Source: AC-32 sp963716865
Lineage (GTDB): Bacteria; Actinomycetota; Thermoleophilia; Gaiellales; Gaiellaceae
Reading direction: 5' to 3'
Length of the DNA stretch: 64,000 nucleotides
NCBI GenBank assembly: GCA_963716865.1
Contig: CAVQUF010000001.1
Location: 494,328-558,327 of the forward strand
Below the pieces are notes generated by a model, which ran no database searches, was not told the origin of the DNA, and saw nothing but the letters and a program-made list of their open reading frames with translations. Positions 8,936 through 18,673 of this stretch are shown piece by piece (position 1 is the stretch's first letter; each line of letters begins with the position of its first letter). The position numbers were made by a program, and so were the translations under genes.

Positions 8936-9157
8936 TTACGCGAGCGCGCGGAAGAGCCCGATCGTGTTCGCGACGAAGAGAATCGCCACGACCACGGTCA
9001 AGCGCGTGAGGTTGCGCTCGACGATGTGCGTTCCGCCCTGCGAGGCGGGCGTGAAGCCCATCCCGCCGAAGCCGGTATCGCGCCCCGAGTGCATCAGGAT
9101 CAGCACGACCAGGCCCACCGAGAGGAGGACCTGGAGGACTGCCAGGGTCTGGACCAT
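8936..9157 (-). CDS. secG: SecG, preprotein translocase subunit
   Basis: A 73-residue protein with two membrane helices (about residues 3-22 and 53-70). The linker holds the SecG-type basic/glycine stretch (HSGRDTGFGGMGF). It assists SecY/SecE in protein export. I use ATG 9157 because the first helix then begins right after the N-terminus as in other SecG proteins; an in-frame GTG at 9175 would add six residues. It ends four bases before the lipoprotein gene. Confidence 0.88.
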   Translation of the reverse strand: MVQTLAVLQVLLSVGLVVLILMHSGRDTGFGGMGFTPASQGGTHIVERNLTRLTVVVAILFVANTIGLFRALA

Positions 9158-9206
9158 GAAGGCTGCGACAACCACGGTTGCGCGAGGATAGCAGCGGCTT
9201 TCGGAG

Positions 9207-10208
9207 TCACTGCGAGGCCGGGCCGGCGCCGAGCGCCCGTGCCAGCACCGCCTCGATCCGAGCGGCCTGCGCGGAGACGTCGTGCTGCTCGGCCGCCGCC
9301 CGCGCGGCCTGATTCGGACACGGCAGCGCGGCCGCGCGCCTGAGCGCGTCCGTGAGCGCGTCGACGTCGAGCGGGTCCACGAGGATCCCGGCCTCGAGCG
9401 GCACGAACTCCGGAGGGCCGCCGATCCGAGTCGCGACGACGGGGCGGCCGCAGGCCAGCGCCTCGAGCAGCGCCTGGCCGAACGGCTCGACGAGGCTGGG
9501 CTGGCACACGACGTGCGCCTTGGCGATCCGGGCCGGGATCTCGTCGTGGGCGGCCTTCGGGACGAGCTCGACGCGCGGCCTGCCCTCGAGCTTTGGGCGC
9601 AGAGGGCCGTCGCCGACGAACGTGAGCCTCCCCGCGTCGAGCCGAGCGAAGGCGTCGGCAAGGCGGACGACGTTCTTGCGCTCGGTGAGCGCGCCGAGGC
9701 AGAGGAACGCAGGCCCGTCCGGCGGCGCCGGCTCGACGCGGAAGCGCTCGAGGTCGACGCCCGAGTCGATCACCTCGGTCTTGCCGCGCGCCTCGGGAAC
9801 CTTCGCCTCGAGCTCGCGGCGGAGGTAGTCGGAAACCGCGATCACGGCGGCAGCGCGGCGGACCGTCATGCGGGTGAGCACGCGGATGCCGGGGATCGCG
9901 CCGACGTTGCGGACGTCGCGACCGTGGGCGGTGACGACGAGCGGGGCGCGCGAAGCGATGCCGGCCGCGAGCCCGGCGGGAACGAGAAAGTGGGCGTACA
10001 CGACGTCGGGCCGGAAGCGGCGCGCCCCGCGGACGGCCCGGACCGCGAGGGTCGCGTACCGCCGCTTGCCGCCCGACCGCGAGTCGAGCACGGCCCGCTC
10101 GACCTCGTTGCCGCGCTCCTCCAGCGCACGGGCGATCTGCGCGACGAACACCCCGAGGTCCGGGTCGTCCGGGCCGGGGTACATCTGCGAGACGAGCAGG
10201 ATCCGCAC
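9207..10208 (-). CDS. Glycosyltransferase family 4
   Basis: A 333-residue GT-B enzyme. The N-terminal acceptor domain begins MRILLVSQMYPG and has the glycine-rich loop. The C-terminal donor domain has the EPFGQALLEALACGRPVVAT motif (the E-x7-E element) binding the nucleotide-sugar. It probably transfers a sugar to a lipid or surface glycan. No other cell-envelope genes adjoin it, so the substrate is open. Confidence 0.87.
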   Translation of the reverse strand: MRILLVSQMYPGPDDPDLGVFVAQIARALEERGNEVERAVLDSRSGGKRRYATLAVRAVRGARRFRPDVVYAHFLVPAGLAAGIASRAPLVVTAHGRDVRNVGAIPGIRVLTRMTVRRAAAVIAVSDYLRRELEAKVPEARGKTEVIDSGVDLERFRVEPAPPDGPAFLCLGALTERKNVVRLADAFARLDAGRLTFVGDGPLRPKLEGRPRVELVPKAAHDEIPARIAKAHVVCQPSLVEPFGQALLEALACGRPVVATRIGGPPEFVPLEAGILVDPLDVDALTDALRRAAALPCPNQAARAAAEQHDVSAQAARIEAVLARALGAGPASQ

Positions 10209-10292
10209 GGCGCGAGCAAGCTTGACGACTCGGCCGCGCGCCTGCGAGCGAGGACTGCCCAGCTCACAGGCACGCGGCCGATAGATGAGCCA

Positions 10293-10493
10293 TCACGACC
10301 GGTACACCGGGGCTCGCCGTGGGGCTTGTCGGCGAACTCGCTTCCAGATCGACCGGATCTGCGCGACGATGATCCGCTCACGCGGTTCCGACGCGATCCG
10401 CGGCGGGGCCTGTACGCGGCGATACTCGTCGCCGATCCTGGCGATGCGTTCCCGGCAGTACTGGCGCCGGTAATCGGAATCGTAAGAGTCCAC
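10293..10493 (-). CDS. Small basic hypothetical protein (66 aa)
   Basis: A GTG start at 10493 is preceded by an exceptionally good AGGAGGAGAGAG site. The product is 66 residues, rich in Arg and Tyr (begins MDSYDSDYRRQYCRER), predicted helical and soluble. I recognise no family. It follows, on the same strand, a promoter-like site and a 22-residue ORF that also has a strong ribosome-binding site, so these may be one small-ORF transcript. A hairpin-forming segment (10512-10539) lies in its leader. Confidence 0.55.
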   Translation of the reverse strand: MDSYDSDYRRQYCRERIARIGDEYRRVQAPPRIASEPRERIIVAQIRSIWKRVRRQAPRRAPVYRS

Positions 10494-10795
10494 GCTCTCT
10501 CCTCCTCTCTAGTTCGGTCTCGGCGTGTCGCCGCACCGAACCCGGATAGAGAGGGGATTACGCGCGTCTAACGAAAAATTGGGTAGCTAAAGCACAGACT
10601 GGTTTTAGTGCTCGCTTTTTCCGCACAAGAGGCGTGCGATCTCTCCTCCACCTCGACTCGGGCGGCCTTACTGGTCGATTGACGTCTCCACTACGAAGGG
10701 CCTCCTTTCTCGTAGCGGGCCTTGGATTTTCCTCTTGGAACCACAAAGGCGACCTTTCGGTCGCCTCGCTCGAACGTGCTAGGGAGCCAAGCTCC
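10494..10795 (-). other. Leader region between two small ORFs
   Basis: About 300 bases, less GC-rich than its surroundings. It holds a tight hairpin (AGGCGACC-TTTC-GGTCGCCT, 10747-10766) and a second (CGCAC/GTGCG around 10632-10648). There is also an AAAGGAGG sequence before a seven-codon GTG ORF. No riboswitch family was recognised. Confidence 0.4.
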
Positions 10796-10864
10796 TCAGC
10801 CGGAGCACCTCCGAGCGAGGGTTCCAAAGAGGGTGCCGCTGAGCGGTGCGATGTTCCAGTTCAT
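10796..10864 (-). CDS. 22-residue ORF with strong ribosome-binding site
   Basis: ATG 10864 follows GGAAAGGAGGGTGGAG, a near-ideal Shine-Dalgarno. The peptide (begins MNWNIAPL, ends RRCSG) is short and mildly basic with one Cys. A promoter-like pair lies 38-66 bp upstream. It may be a leader peptide for the 66-residue gene or a small protein in its own right. Confidence 0.45.
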   Translation of the reverse strand: MNWNIAPLSGTLFGTLARRCSG

Positions 10865-10901
10865 CTCCACCCTCCTTTCCTCAACTCGGAATGATCGGGC
10901 A

Positions 10902-10930
10902 ACAATACACGGTCATATCCTTCTTCGCAA
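10902..10930 (-). promoter_or_regulatory. Sigma-70-like promoter for the small-ORF unit
   Basis: Minus-strand TTGCGA (10925-10930) and TATTGT (10902-10907) are 17 bp apart, in an AT-richer patch 40 bp before the 22-residue ORF. Confidence 0.5.
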
Positions 10931-10970
10931 GTTATATCCCTCCGGATTTTTAGATCTTGAATTTCGGCGT

Positions 10971-12551
<1,581 letters not shown>

Positions 12552-12571
12552 ACGGCAATCGTACGCGGGCG

Positions 12572-13561
12572 CTACGCGAGCGGCCCGCGCATGACCACGG
12601 TGCTGAGCTCGGGCGCGGGCAAGAAGCCCAGTTTCTCGTTCAGCCGCCGCATCGGCTCGTTCCGCTCCTCGCTCTCGGTGAGCAGGCGCTCGAAGCCGGC
12701 CTGCTTGGCGGCCGCGATCTCGGCGCTCTTGAGGGCGGTGGCGACTCCGCGTCCCCGCCAGTCGCGGCGGGTCGCCGTCAGGCCGTGAAAGGCCTTCTCG
12801 CCGGCGACCTGCAGACCCGCGTAGCCGACGACCTCGTCGCCGGCGAGCGCGAGAAAGCAGAGCTCGGGCCGGCGGTTCGGCTTGTCGATCTCGTGTGCCC
12901 GCCACTCGGCGAACGTCTGCTTGCCGGTCGAGCCAGGGATGTCCAGGGCGGCCTGCTTCGCGACCGCGTACATCTCCTCGAGTCGGTCAGGCTCCTCCAC
13001 GCGGGAGACGATCCGCACTCCGGCCGGCGCGGCCACATCGGGCGGGTCGAGCTCCCCCAGCTCGAGCACGAGCGCCTTCTCTGCGCCGACCTGGACGAAC
13101 CGTCGATGCTCGAGGAACGACCGGGACGCGACGTCCACCTCGCGCACCTCGCCCTGGATGCTCTCCTTGCCGAAGCCGCGCGCCCGGCCCGAGAGCTCGG
13201 CGAGAAGCGCGGAGCCGATCCCCAGGCGGCGGCGCGCGGGCACGACCGCGATATCGCCGTAGGCGAACGGAGTCCACGGCTCGACGAACGCGCAGGCGAC
13301 CGGCTCGCCGGCCAGGCACGCGACGAGGTAGACGAGGTCGGCGTTCGAGTCCAGGTTGAAGCGGAGGGTCTCCGCGACCGGCCGCTCGTCGGGAGTGACG
13401 GCGCTCCGGACCTGGACCATCGCTTCGAGATCCTCGTCGGTTTCGGCCGACGTGATGGCGAGCTGCGAGAGCTCCGGGTGGTGTATGCGGTCGCCTCCTG
13501 AGTCGGTGGGAGCTAGCTCCTTGACCGGCGTGAATGTTGACGGACGACGGGACGGCTGCAA
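12572..13561 (-). CDS. Double-GNAT acetyltransferase
   Basis: Two acetyltransferase (GNAT) folds in tandem. The first carries the acetyl-CoA loop ARRRLGIGSALL (about residue 110); the second carries RRDWRGRGVATALKSAEI (about 268). Such double-GNAT proteins (mycothiol-synthase-like architecture) often work as one active and one degenerate domain; the substrate is unknown. The start is unclear. TTG 13561 gives 329 residues but lacks a ribosome-binding site, whereas TCAGGAGG lies further in and would place initiation at an unusual ATA (13486). The N-terminal 25 residues may not be real. Confidence 0.82.
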   Translation of the reverse strand: MQPSRRPSTFTPVKELAPTDSGGDRIHHPELSQLAITSAETDEDLEAMVQVRSAVTPDERPVAETLRFNLDSNADLVYLVACLAGEPVACAFVEPWTPFAYGDIAVVPARRRLGIGSALLAELSGRARGFGKESIQGEVREVDVASRSFLEHRRFVQVGAEKALVLELGELDPPDVAAPAGVRIVSRVEEPDRLEEMYAVAKQAALDIPGSTGKQTFAEWRAHEIDKPNRRPELCFLALAGDEVVGYAGLQVAGEKAFHGLTATRRDWRGRGVATALKSAEIAAAKQAGFERLLTESEERNEPMRRLNEKLGFLPAPELSTVVMRGPLA

Positions 13562-13596
13562 GCCTCGGCCCGAACGACGCCGTCAGGAGGTTTCCG

Positions 13597-14166
13597 ATGA
13601 GGCTCTCGAGGAAGAGGAAGGCCGTGTATGCCGGAGTCGTGCTGGAAGCAGACGATCCGGGCGAGGCGGGAAGGGTTCGGGTTTCCCTTCCAGCCTTCCG
13701 TGAAGAACGGTGGGCCACGATCGCGACGTTCTCGGCGGCCGATCACCGCGGAAGCTGGTTCGTCCCCGAGGCAGGCGACGAGGTCATCGTCGCATTCGAG
13801 GGTGGCGATCCACGGAAGCCATTCGTGATCGGGTCGTTCTGGGGAACGGCAACACCTCCGGAGAACGCCTCGGAGCGCAAGGTGTTGCGCACGCGGAACG
13901 GAGCGACGATCGCGCTGGACGACGGTGCCGGCACGATCGAGATCGAGGACGCCAACGGCAACGCGGTCGTGCTCACGACGAGCGGTGTCGAGGTGACGGC
14001 CGCAGCGAAGCTGACCCTGTCGGCGAGCGCGATAGAGCTCAGCGCCGGGATGATCGACCTTAACGCCGGTGCGTCCCGCTTCAGCGGGGTGGTCGAGTGC
14101 CAGACGCTGGTTGCGACGACCGTGGTCGCCCAGAGCTACACGACGGGCGAAGGCAACGTCTGGTGA
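13597..14166 (+). CDS. Stand-alone phage baseplate/spike protein (gpV, gp5-OB-like)
   Basis: A 189-residue protein. The N-terminal gp5/VgrG-type OB fold (GVVLEADDPGEAGRVRVSLP, then GSWFVPEAGDEVIVAFEGGDPRKP) gives way to regular beta repeats (TIEIEDANGNAVVL, later AIELSAGMIDLNAG) forming a trimeric spike. These proteins form the puncturing tip of phage tails and contractile injection systems. Start ATG 13597 has CAGGAGG. No tail tube, sheath or baseplate genes are nearby. It overlaps the molybdopterin gene by GTGA, so it is co-translated with a housekeeping gene. Confidence 0.72.
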   Translation: MRLSRKRKAVYAGVVLEADDPGEAGRVRVSLPAFREERWATIATFSAADHRGSWFVPEAGDEVIVAFEGGDPRKPFVIGSFWGTATPPENASERKVLRTRNGATIALDDGAGTIEIEDANGNAVVLTTSGVEVTAAAKLTLSASAIELSAGMIDLNAGASRFSGVVECQTLVATTVVAQSYTTGEGNVW

Positions 14167-14795
14167 CCGTTGTCGTCAGGTTGTTCGCCGGTCTGCGCGA
14201 GCGCGCGGGGTGGGCCGAGCGCGAGCTCGACGGCGTCGAGCGCGTCAGCGACGTCTGGCCCGCCCTGGCCCTAGGCGACGAGCCGGCGGGCCTGCTCTAC
14301 GCGGTCAACCGCGAGTACGCCGACCGCGAGCACGAACTGCGCGACGGAGACGAGGTGGCGCTGATCCCACCGGTCTCGGGCGGCGCGTTCCGGGTCACCG
14401 AGGATCCGCTCTCGCTCAACGCGGCGGTCGCCGAGGTCGCGGACGAGGGCGCGGGCGCGATCGCGACCTTCACGGGCACCGTGCGGAGACAGTCTCGCGG
14501 CCGCGACGTCACACACCTCGAGTACGAGGCCTACGCCGAGATGGCGGAGGACGTGATGGCGCAGCTCGCCGCCGACCTCGAGGCGCGGCACGAGCTCTGC
14601 AGCGTGGCGATCCACCACCGCGTCGGCCGGCTCGAGATCGGCGAGGCGAGCGTCGTGATCGCCGTCTCCGCCCCGCACCGGCAGGACGCCCTCGCCGCCT
14701 GCCGCGAGGCGATCGACACGCTCAAGGAGACAGTGCCGCTCTGGAAGAAGGAGGTCTACGAAGGCGGCGAGGAGTGGATCGGCCGCGGCTCCTGA
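14163..14795 (+). CDS. MoaD-MoaE fusion, molybdopterin synthase
   Basis: A 210-residue fusion of both molybdopterin synthase subunits. Residues 1-74 are MoaD (ubiquitin-like beta-grasp) ending in the Gly73-Gly74 that must carry the sulfur. Residues from about 80 are MoaE (GAGAIATFTGTVR, HLEYEAYAEMAE, and VPLWKKEVYEGG at the active-site lysines). The mycobacterial homologue MoaX is known to be cut after the di-glycine; the same is expected here since the glycines are otherwise internal. It starts at GTG 14163, overlapping the upstream stop. Confidence 0.92.
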   Translation: MTVVVRLFAGLRERAGWAERELDGVERVSDVWPALALGDEPAGLLYAVNREYADREHELRDGDEVALIPPVSGGAFRVTEDPLSLNAAVAEVADEGAGAIATFTGTVRRQSRGRDVTHLEYEAYAEMAEDVMAQLAADLEARHELCSVAIHHRVGRLEIGEASVVIAVSAPHRQDALAACREAIDTLKETVPLWKKEVYEGGEEWIGRGS

Positions 14796-14808
14796 GGCCG
14801 CCTGAGCT

Positions 14809-15204
14809 TCAGCCGACCACGCGAAGCGTTCGCCCCCCCGAGCGATGGCGATCGCTGTAGTAGCGATACACGCCCGGCGAGAACGACAGCCTCCACGTCA
14901 CCGTGCCGACGAACGCGATTCCGGTCTTCGTGCGGACACCCGGGTCCACTCCGACCAGGTGGAAGTTCTGGCGACCGGATCGATCACGGACCGTGATCGA
15001 GTACAGCCCTGCACGGACAGTCGTCACTCGCCGGCCGTTCTTCTTCTGCTGAAGAAGCACCTGCCCGGTTCGGGCGACCGTCGCGAACAGATGGCCTCTA
15101 GTGGCGCTCAGGGAGGAGCGTCCTTGGCCTGCAGTCGCCCCGAAGAGAGCCAGGCAGAGCGCACCGACTGCGAGGCCTCTGATGTGTGCCGGTCCCTGAC
15201 TCAT
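14809..15204 (-). CDS. Secreted beta-rich protein, cupredoxin-like fold
   Basis: A 131-residue protein with a signal peptide (hydrophobic to about residue 25). The C-terminal strands, GTVTWRLSFSPGVYRYYSDRH, resemble the end of secreted cupredoxin-like proteins. The copper ligands are not complete (no Cys), so it probably does not bind copper in the usual way. Function unknown. It converges with the molybdopterin gene. Confidence 0.55.
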   Translation of the reverse strand: MSQGPAHIRGLAVGALCLALFGATAGQGRSSLSATRGHLFATVARTGQVLLQQKKNGRRVTTVRAGLYSITVRDRSGRQNFHLVGVDPGVRTKTGIAFVGTVTWRLSFSPGVYRYYSDRHRSGGRTLRVVG

Positions 15205-15302
15205 GCCGCCACCCTACTGACGTGAGAAGCGCGAGCTCGGGGGCCGGGCCTTGCGGCATGTTCCGAAGGCCCGGCCCGGGTTCGAGACGAATCGACGGCG
15301 TC

Positions 15303-15905
15303 CTAGGGCGCCGTCACCGCCCAGGTTCCGATGTCGTAGTAGATGTTTGCAGCCGCCGAGTGGTCCTCGACGTCCGCACCGTACTGGTCGACGTTGAAGG
15401 TGACAGGGTCGGGCGCCGTGATGTTGCTCCGCTGTCGGTCGTAGAGGCAGAGCTTGCCCGGAGCCGCTTGCGGGTTGGAGAACGTGCCGGGGCAGTCTGT
15501 AGCCCCCGAGCCGCGCGTCGGCGCCGAGGCGAGTGTGAACCCGAACGAGATGTGCTCGCCGGTGATCTCTCCTCCTGCGGACGCGTGGTTCGTCATGTTG
15601 TAGTGGCCACGGAGCGTCTGACCGCTCTGCAAGTTGCTCGGGAATGGGCCGGCAGGCCCGGTCGCGCCGGTGGCGCCGGTGGCGCCGCTCGTCCCCTGAA
15701 GGCCTCTGTTCCCCTTGAGCGCCTTCCTCGCCTTCTTGCTCAAGTCCTTCACCTTGAGCGACCCGTTGACCACCTGCGGTGAGGCGACGCTGTTCTTCGG
15801 AAGCAGCGCGTTCGACGCTGCGTACGTGGTTCCGCCGAGCGCAAGGAACAGCGCCAGCAGCGCAATCGTGTTCCGGCGCAGGAAGCGCATGAAGCTTCTG
15901 ATCAT
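15303..15905 (-). CDS. Secreted protein with short collagen-like stretch
   Basis: A 200-residue protein with the leader LLALFLALGGTTYAA seen repeatedly in Thermoleophilia. A short Gly-X-Y run (GATGATGATGPAGP, about 78-92) follows, then a globular C-terminal domain of about 100 residues with one Cys pair (DCPG, LCLY). It is probably a surface or matrix protein. It shares architecture with the next gene, which lies on the same strand, suggesting paralogues. Confidence 0.65.
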   Translation of the reverse strand: MIRSFMRFLRRNTIALLALFLALGGTTYAASNALLPKNSVASPQVVNGSLKVKDLSKKARKALKGNRGLQGTSGATGATGATGPAGPFPSNLQSGQTLRGHYNMTNHASAGGEITGEHISFGFTLASAPTRGSGATDCPGTFSNPQAAPGKLCLYDRQRSNITAPDPVTFNVDQYGADVEDHSAAANIYYDIGTWAVTAP

Positions 15906-15995
15906 CTGCCTGTCCTTTCTGTTGCGAGTGAGCCCCGACGGCGTGGTGGGGATTCTGTCTCTAACACAGGACGGCGACGGGCGCCGGGTCCTTCC

Positions 15996-17027
15996 TCAGT
16001 TGATCGCGGTCGCGTTCACCACCTCGACCCAGCCGTTGACCCAGTTGTTGTCGTCGAGGTTGCTCGCGCCGTAGTTCCGGACGCAGAACCCGACCGTCCA
16101 CGTGCCCACGCCCGGCGCGACGATGGCCGAGACGGCGTACGGCTGCCGGGCGGACACCGGCGTGTCGAGGAAGTCGATCCCCGCCCAGTTGAGGAGCGTC
16201 CCGCCTCCCGACGGCCGGTAGCAAAGGCCGTACCACATGTTCGTGCCGCCGCCCGAGCCGAGCAGGGCGACGGCCGAGCCGACGAGCCGCTGGCCCGAGG
16301 TCGTGGTGACATTGAGCGTGGGCCCAACGAACACGTAGACCTTCTGGTTGCTCGGGATTGCCGGCGCGATGCCGCCGTTGAGCGTGCCCGTCTCGACGAC
16401 ACCGGTGGCCCCCGTCGGCCCCGCGTCGCCGGTCGATCCCTTCGGCCCGGTCGTTCCCGCGGGCCCTCTCGACCCGGTCGCACCGGCCGAGCCGGTCACC
16501 CCTTTCGAGCCCGTAGCACCCGTCGGCCCGCCGGCTCCCGTCGGCCCGGCGGCTCCCGCTGGCCCCGTAGCGCCCTTCGGCCCGGTCGCTCCCGTCGGCC
16601 CGGTGGCGCCTGTCGGCCCTGTCGGTCCAGCCGCTCCTGTCGGTCCAGCCGCTCCGGTCGGCCCGGCGGCTCCCGCCGGCCCAGTGGCTCCCTTCGAGCC
16701 GGTCGCTCCGGTCGCTCCGGGCGCCCCGGTCGCTCCGACGGCGCCCGTCGGACCCGCCGGCCCGGTTGCTCCCTTCGGCCCGATCGGCCCCCGTGAGCCC
16801 CTGCGCCCTCTCGGTCCCCGGGGGCCCACGAGGCCCTTTACCCCGCGGCTGCCCTCGAGCGACCTGATCGCCCGGCTCGTGAGCCGGTTCTTCGAAATCG
16901 AGTGCGGCGTGATCTGCGAGCCCTTGGCGGACCCCGCGGCCGCGAACGACGTCCCGCCCAGCGCGACGAACAGCGCGAGCAGGCCCAGGTGGTGGAGCCG
17001 CAGGTACGCGGCGATCCCTCTCAGCAT
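15996..17027 (-). CDS. Collagen-like secreted protein
   Basis: A 343-residue protein. It has a leader LLALFVALGGTSFAA, a short linker, then about 50 uninterrupted Gly-X-Y triplets (about residues 59-215, mostly GAT, GPT, GPA) and a C-terminal globular domain of about 125 residues. Bacterial collagens of this type trimerise outside the cell, with the C-terminal domain as head or adhesin. Start ATG 17027 has GAAGGGGGG. Low-complexity DNA in this region encodes long spurious frames on the other strand. Confidence 0.85.
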   Translation of the reverse strand: MLRGIAAYLRLHHLGLLALFVALGGTSFAAAGSAKGSQITPHSISKNRLTSRAIRSLEGSRGVKGLVGPRGPRGRRGSRGPIGPKGATGPAGPTGAVGATGAPGATGATGSKGATGPAGAAGPTGAAGPTGAAGPTGPTGATGPTGATGPKGATGPAGAAGPTGAGGPTGATGSKGVTGSAGATGSRGPAGTTGPKGSTGDAGPTGATGVVETGTLNGGIAPAIPSNQKVYVFVGPTLNVTTTSGQRLVGSAVALLGSGGGTNMWYGLCYRPSGGGTLLNWAGIDFLDTPVSARQPYAVSAIVAPGVGTWTVGFCVRNYGASNLDDNNWVNGWVEVVNATAIN

Positions 17028-17129
17028 GACGAGCCCCCCTTCAAGTTGACGGCATCCCCTTGGAGGTGGACACAGTGAAGCACTATTTCGGCTTCTCTTA
17101 CAAGCCCGCGCCGGAGCTACGATGAGTCC

Positions 17130-17975
17130 GTGAGCCAGCTCTACACGCCGCCCGAGCTCGAGCCGGAGCCGGAGCCGGACTTTCGCGAGTACGAGCCGAT
17201 CCAGCCGGAGCCCGGCTGGAAGAGCGTCGCGCGCAAGCTCTGGGCGCCGATTGCGGCGCTCGGCGCCTTCCTGGCGAAGTTCTGGTACCTGGCCGCAGCG
17301 CTCCTCAAGTTCAAGGTCTTCACCGTCGCGGCGACGATGATCGTCTCGGTCGGCGCCTACGCGCTGCTCGGCGGCTGGTGGTTCGGCGTCGGTCTCGTGC
17401 TGCTGATCTTCGTGCACGAGATGGGCCACGTCCTCGAGCTGCGGCGCCAGGGCGTCCCGGCCTCGGCCCCTCTCTTCATCCCGTTCATGGGCGCCGTGGT
17501 CGGCATGAAGCAGATGCCGAAGAGCGCGTGGCACGAGGCGCAGGTCGCGCTGGCCGGGCCGATCCTGGGCTCGCTGGGCGCGCTCGCCGTCTGGGGCCTC
17601 GGCATCTACTTCGACTCGAACTTCCTCAGGGCGCTCGCGTTCGTCGGCTTCCTGATCAACCTCTTCAACCTGCTGCCGATCGTCCCGCTCGACGGAGGCC
17701 GCGCCGTCGCCGCGCTCCACCCGCTCGTCTGGCTGCTCGGGCTGATCGGGCTCGTGGCGCTCGTCATCTACTCGCCGAACCCGATCCTCCTGATCGTGCT
17801 CGTGCTCGGCGCGAGCGAGCTCTGGAACCGCTGGCAGACCCGGAACCATCCCGAGCTGCAGGACTACTACCGCGTGAAGCCGTGGCAGCGCACCGTCGTC
17901 GCCGCGGTCTACCTGAGCCTCGCCGCGCTGCTCGTGCTCGGCATGGAGGCCACGCACGTGCCCCGCAACTTCTAG
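17130..17975 (+). CDS. Site-2 protease family (M50) membrane protein
   Basis: A 281-residue integral membrane metalloprotease. The zinc motif HEMGH is at residues 96-100 within a membrane helix, and the third ligand sits in PIVPLDGGR (Asp188). There are about six membrane helices after an acidic, proline-rich cytoplasmic N-terminus. Related enzymes cleave membrane-bound regulators, but many actinobacterial members have no known substrate. GTG 17130 is the only start that leaves the acidic leader in frame. The stop overlaps the next GTG by one base (TAGTG). Confidence 0.85.
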   Translation: MSQLYTPPELEPEPEPDFREYEPIQPEPGWKSVARKLWAPIAALGAFLAKFWYLAAALLKFKVFTVAATMIVSVGAYALLGGWWFGVGLVLLIFVHEMGHVLELRRQGVPASAPLFIPFMGAVVGMKQMPKSAWHEAQVALAGPILGSLGALAVWGLGIYFDSNFLRALAFVGFLINLFNLLPIVPLDGGRAVAALHPLVWLLGLIGLVALVIYSPNPILLIVLVLGASELWNRWQTRNHPELQDYYRVKPWQRTVVAAVYLSLAALLVLGMEATHVPRNF

Positions 17976-18673
17976 TGGAAGACCGCCGGCTCCTCTCGCG
18001 CCAGGACGGCGACCTCGCGGGCCACGTCAAGCGGATCGCGGAGGAGTTCCTCGAGGGGTTCATCGCCGTCGAGCGGATCGGGCGGCCGGCGATCACGGTC
18101 TTCGGCTCGGCCCGGGTGGAGGAGGGCAATCCCGTGTACGAGGAGGCGCGCGAGGTGGGCAGGCGGCTCGTGGGCGCCGGCTTCGCAGTCGTCACCGGGG
18201 GCGGGCCGGGCGTGATGGAGGCGGCGAACCGGGGCGCGCAGGAGGGCGGCGGGATCTCGGTCGGCTTCAACATCGAGCTCCCGCACGAGCAGCACGAGAA
18301 CCCGTACCTCGACATCTCCATGACGTTCGACCACTTCTACGCGCGCAAGACGATGTTCGTGAAGGCCGCCGAGGGTTTCGTCATCTTCCCCGGCGGTTTC
18401 GGGACGCTCGACGAGCTCTTCGAGTCGCTGACGCTGATCCAGACGGGCAAGGTGCTCCACTTCCCGGTCGTCCTCTTCGACAGCGATTACTGGCGGCCGC
18501 TCCTCGACTGGATCGAGCAGCGGCTGCTCGTGGACGGAATGGTGTCGCCCGAGGACGTGGCGCTGATGCGCGTCACCGACGACCCGGGCGAGGCCGTGGC
18601 CACGGTCGTCGACTGCTACGAGCGGCGGTGCGCCCGGGTGCCGGCGGAGCGCGCGAAGGCCGACGGCCGGTAG
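17975..18673 (+). CDS. LOG-family (TIGR00730) Rossmann protein
   Basis: A 232-residue protein with GGGPGVMEAANRG (75-87) and PGGFGTLDE (139-147). These are the nucleotide-binding and catalytic signatures of LOG cytokinin-riboside phosphoribohydrolases and pyrimidine/purine nucleotide 5'-monophosphate nucleosidases. It probably hydrolyses a nucleotide N-glycosidic bond. It is translationally coupled to the site-2 protease gene. The last 58 bases overlap the convergent gene on the other strand. Confidence 0.9.
   Translation: MEDRRLLSRQDGDLAGHVKRIAEEFLEGFIAVERIGRPAITVFGSARVEEGNPVYEEAREVGRRLVGAGFAVVTGGGPGVMEAANRGAQEGGGISVGFNIELPHEQHENPYLDISMTFDHFYARKTMFVKAAEGFVIFPGGFGTLDELFESLTLIQTGKVLHFPVVLFDSDYWRPLLDWIEQRLLVDGMVSPEDVALMRVTDDPGEAVATVVDCYERRCARVPAERAKADGR

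Noticed and set aside
10500..10900. Riboswitch (cobalamin or cyclic-di-AMP type) in the leader of the small-ORF unit
   Set aside because: Hairpins are present but no conserved riboswitch core could be matched.
15996..17957. A very long minus-strand open frame spanning the collagen-like gene and the protease gene
   Set aside because: Only the part from 17027 down is protein-like; the rest is the antisense of the site-2 protease and lacks stops because of GC bias.
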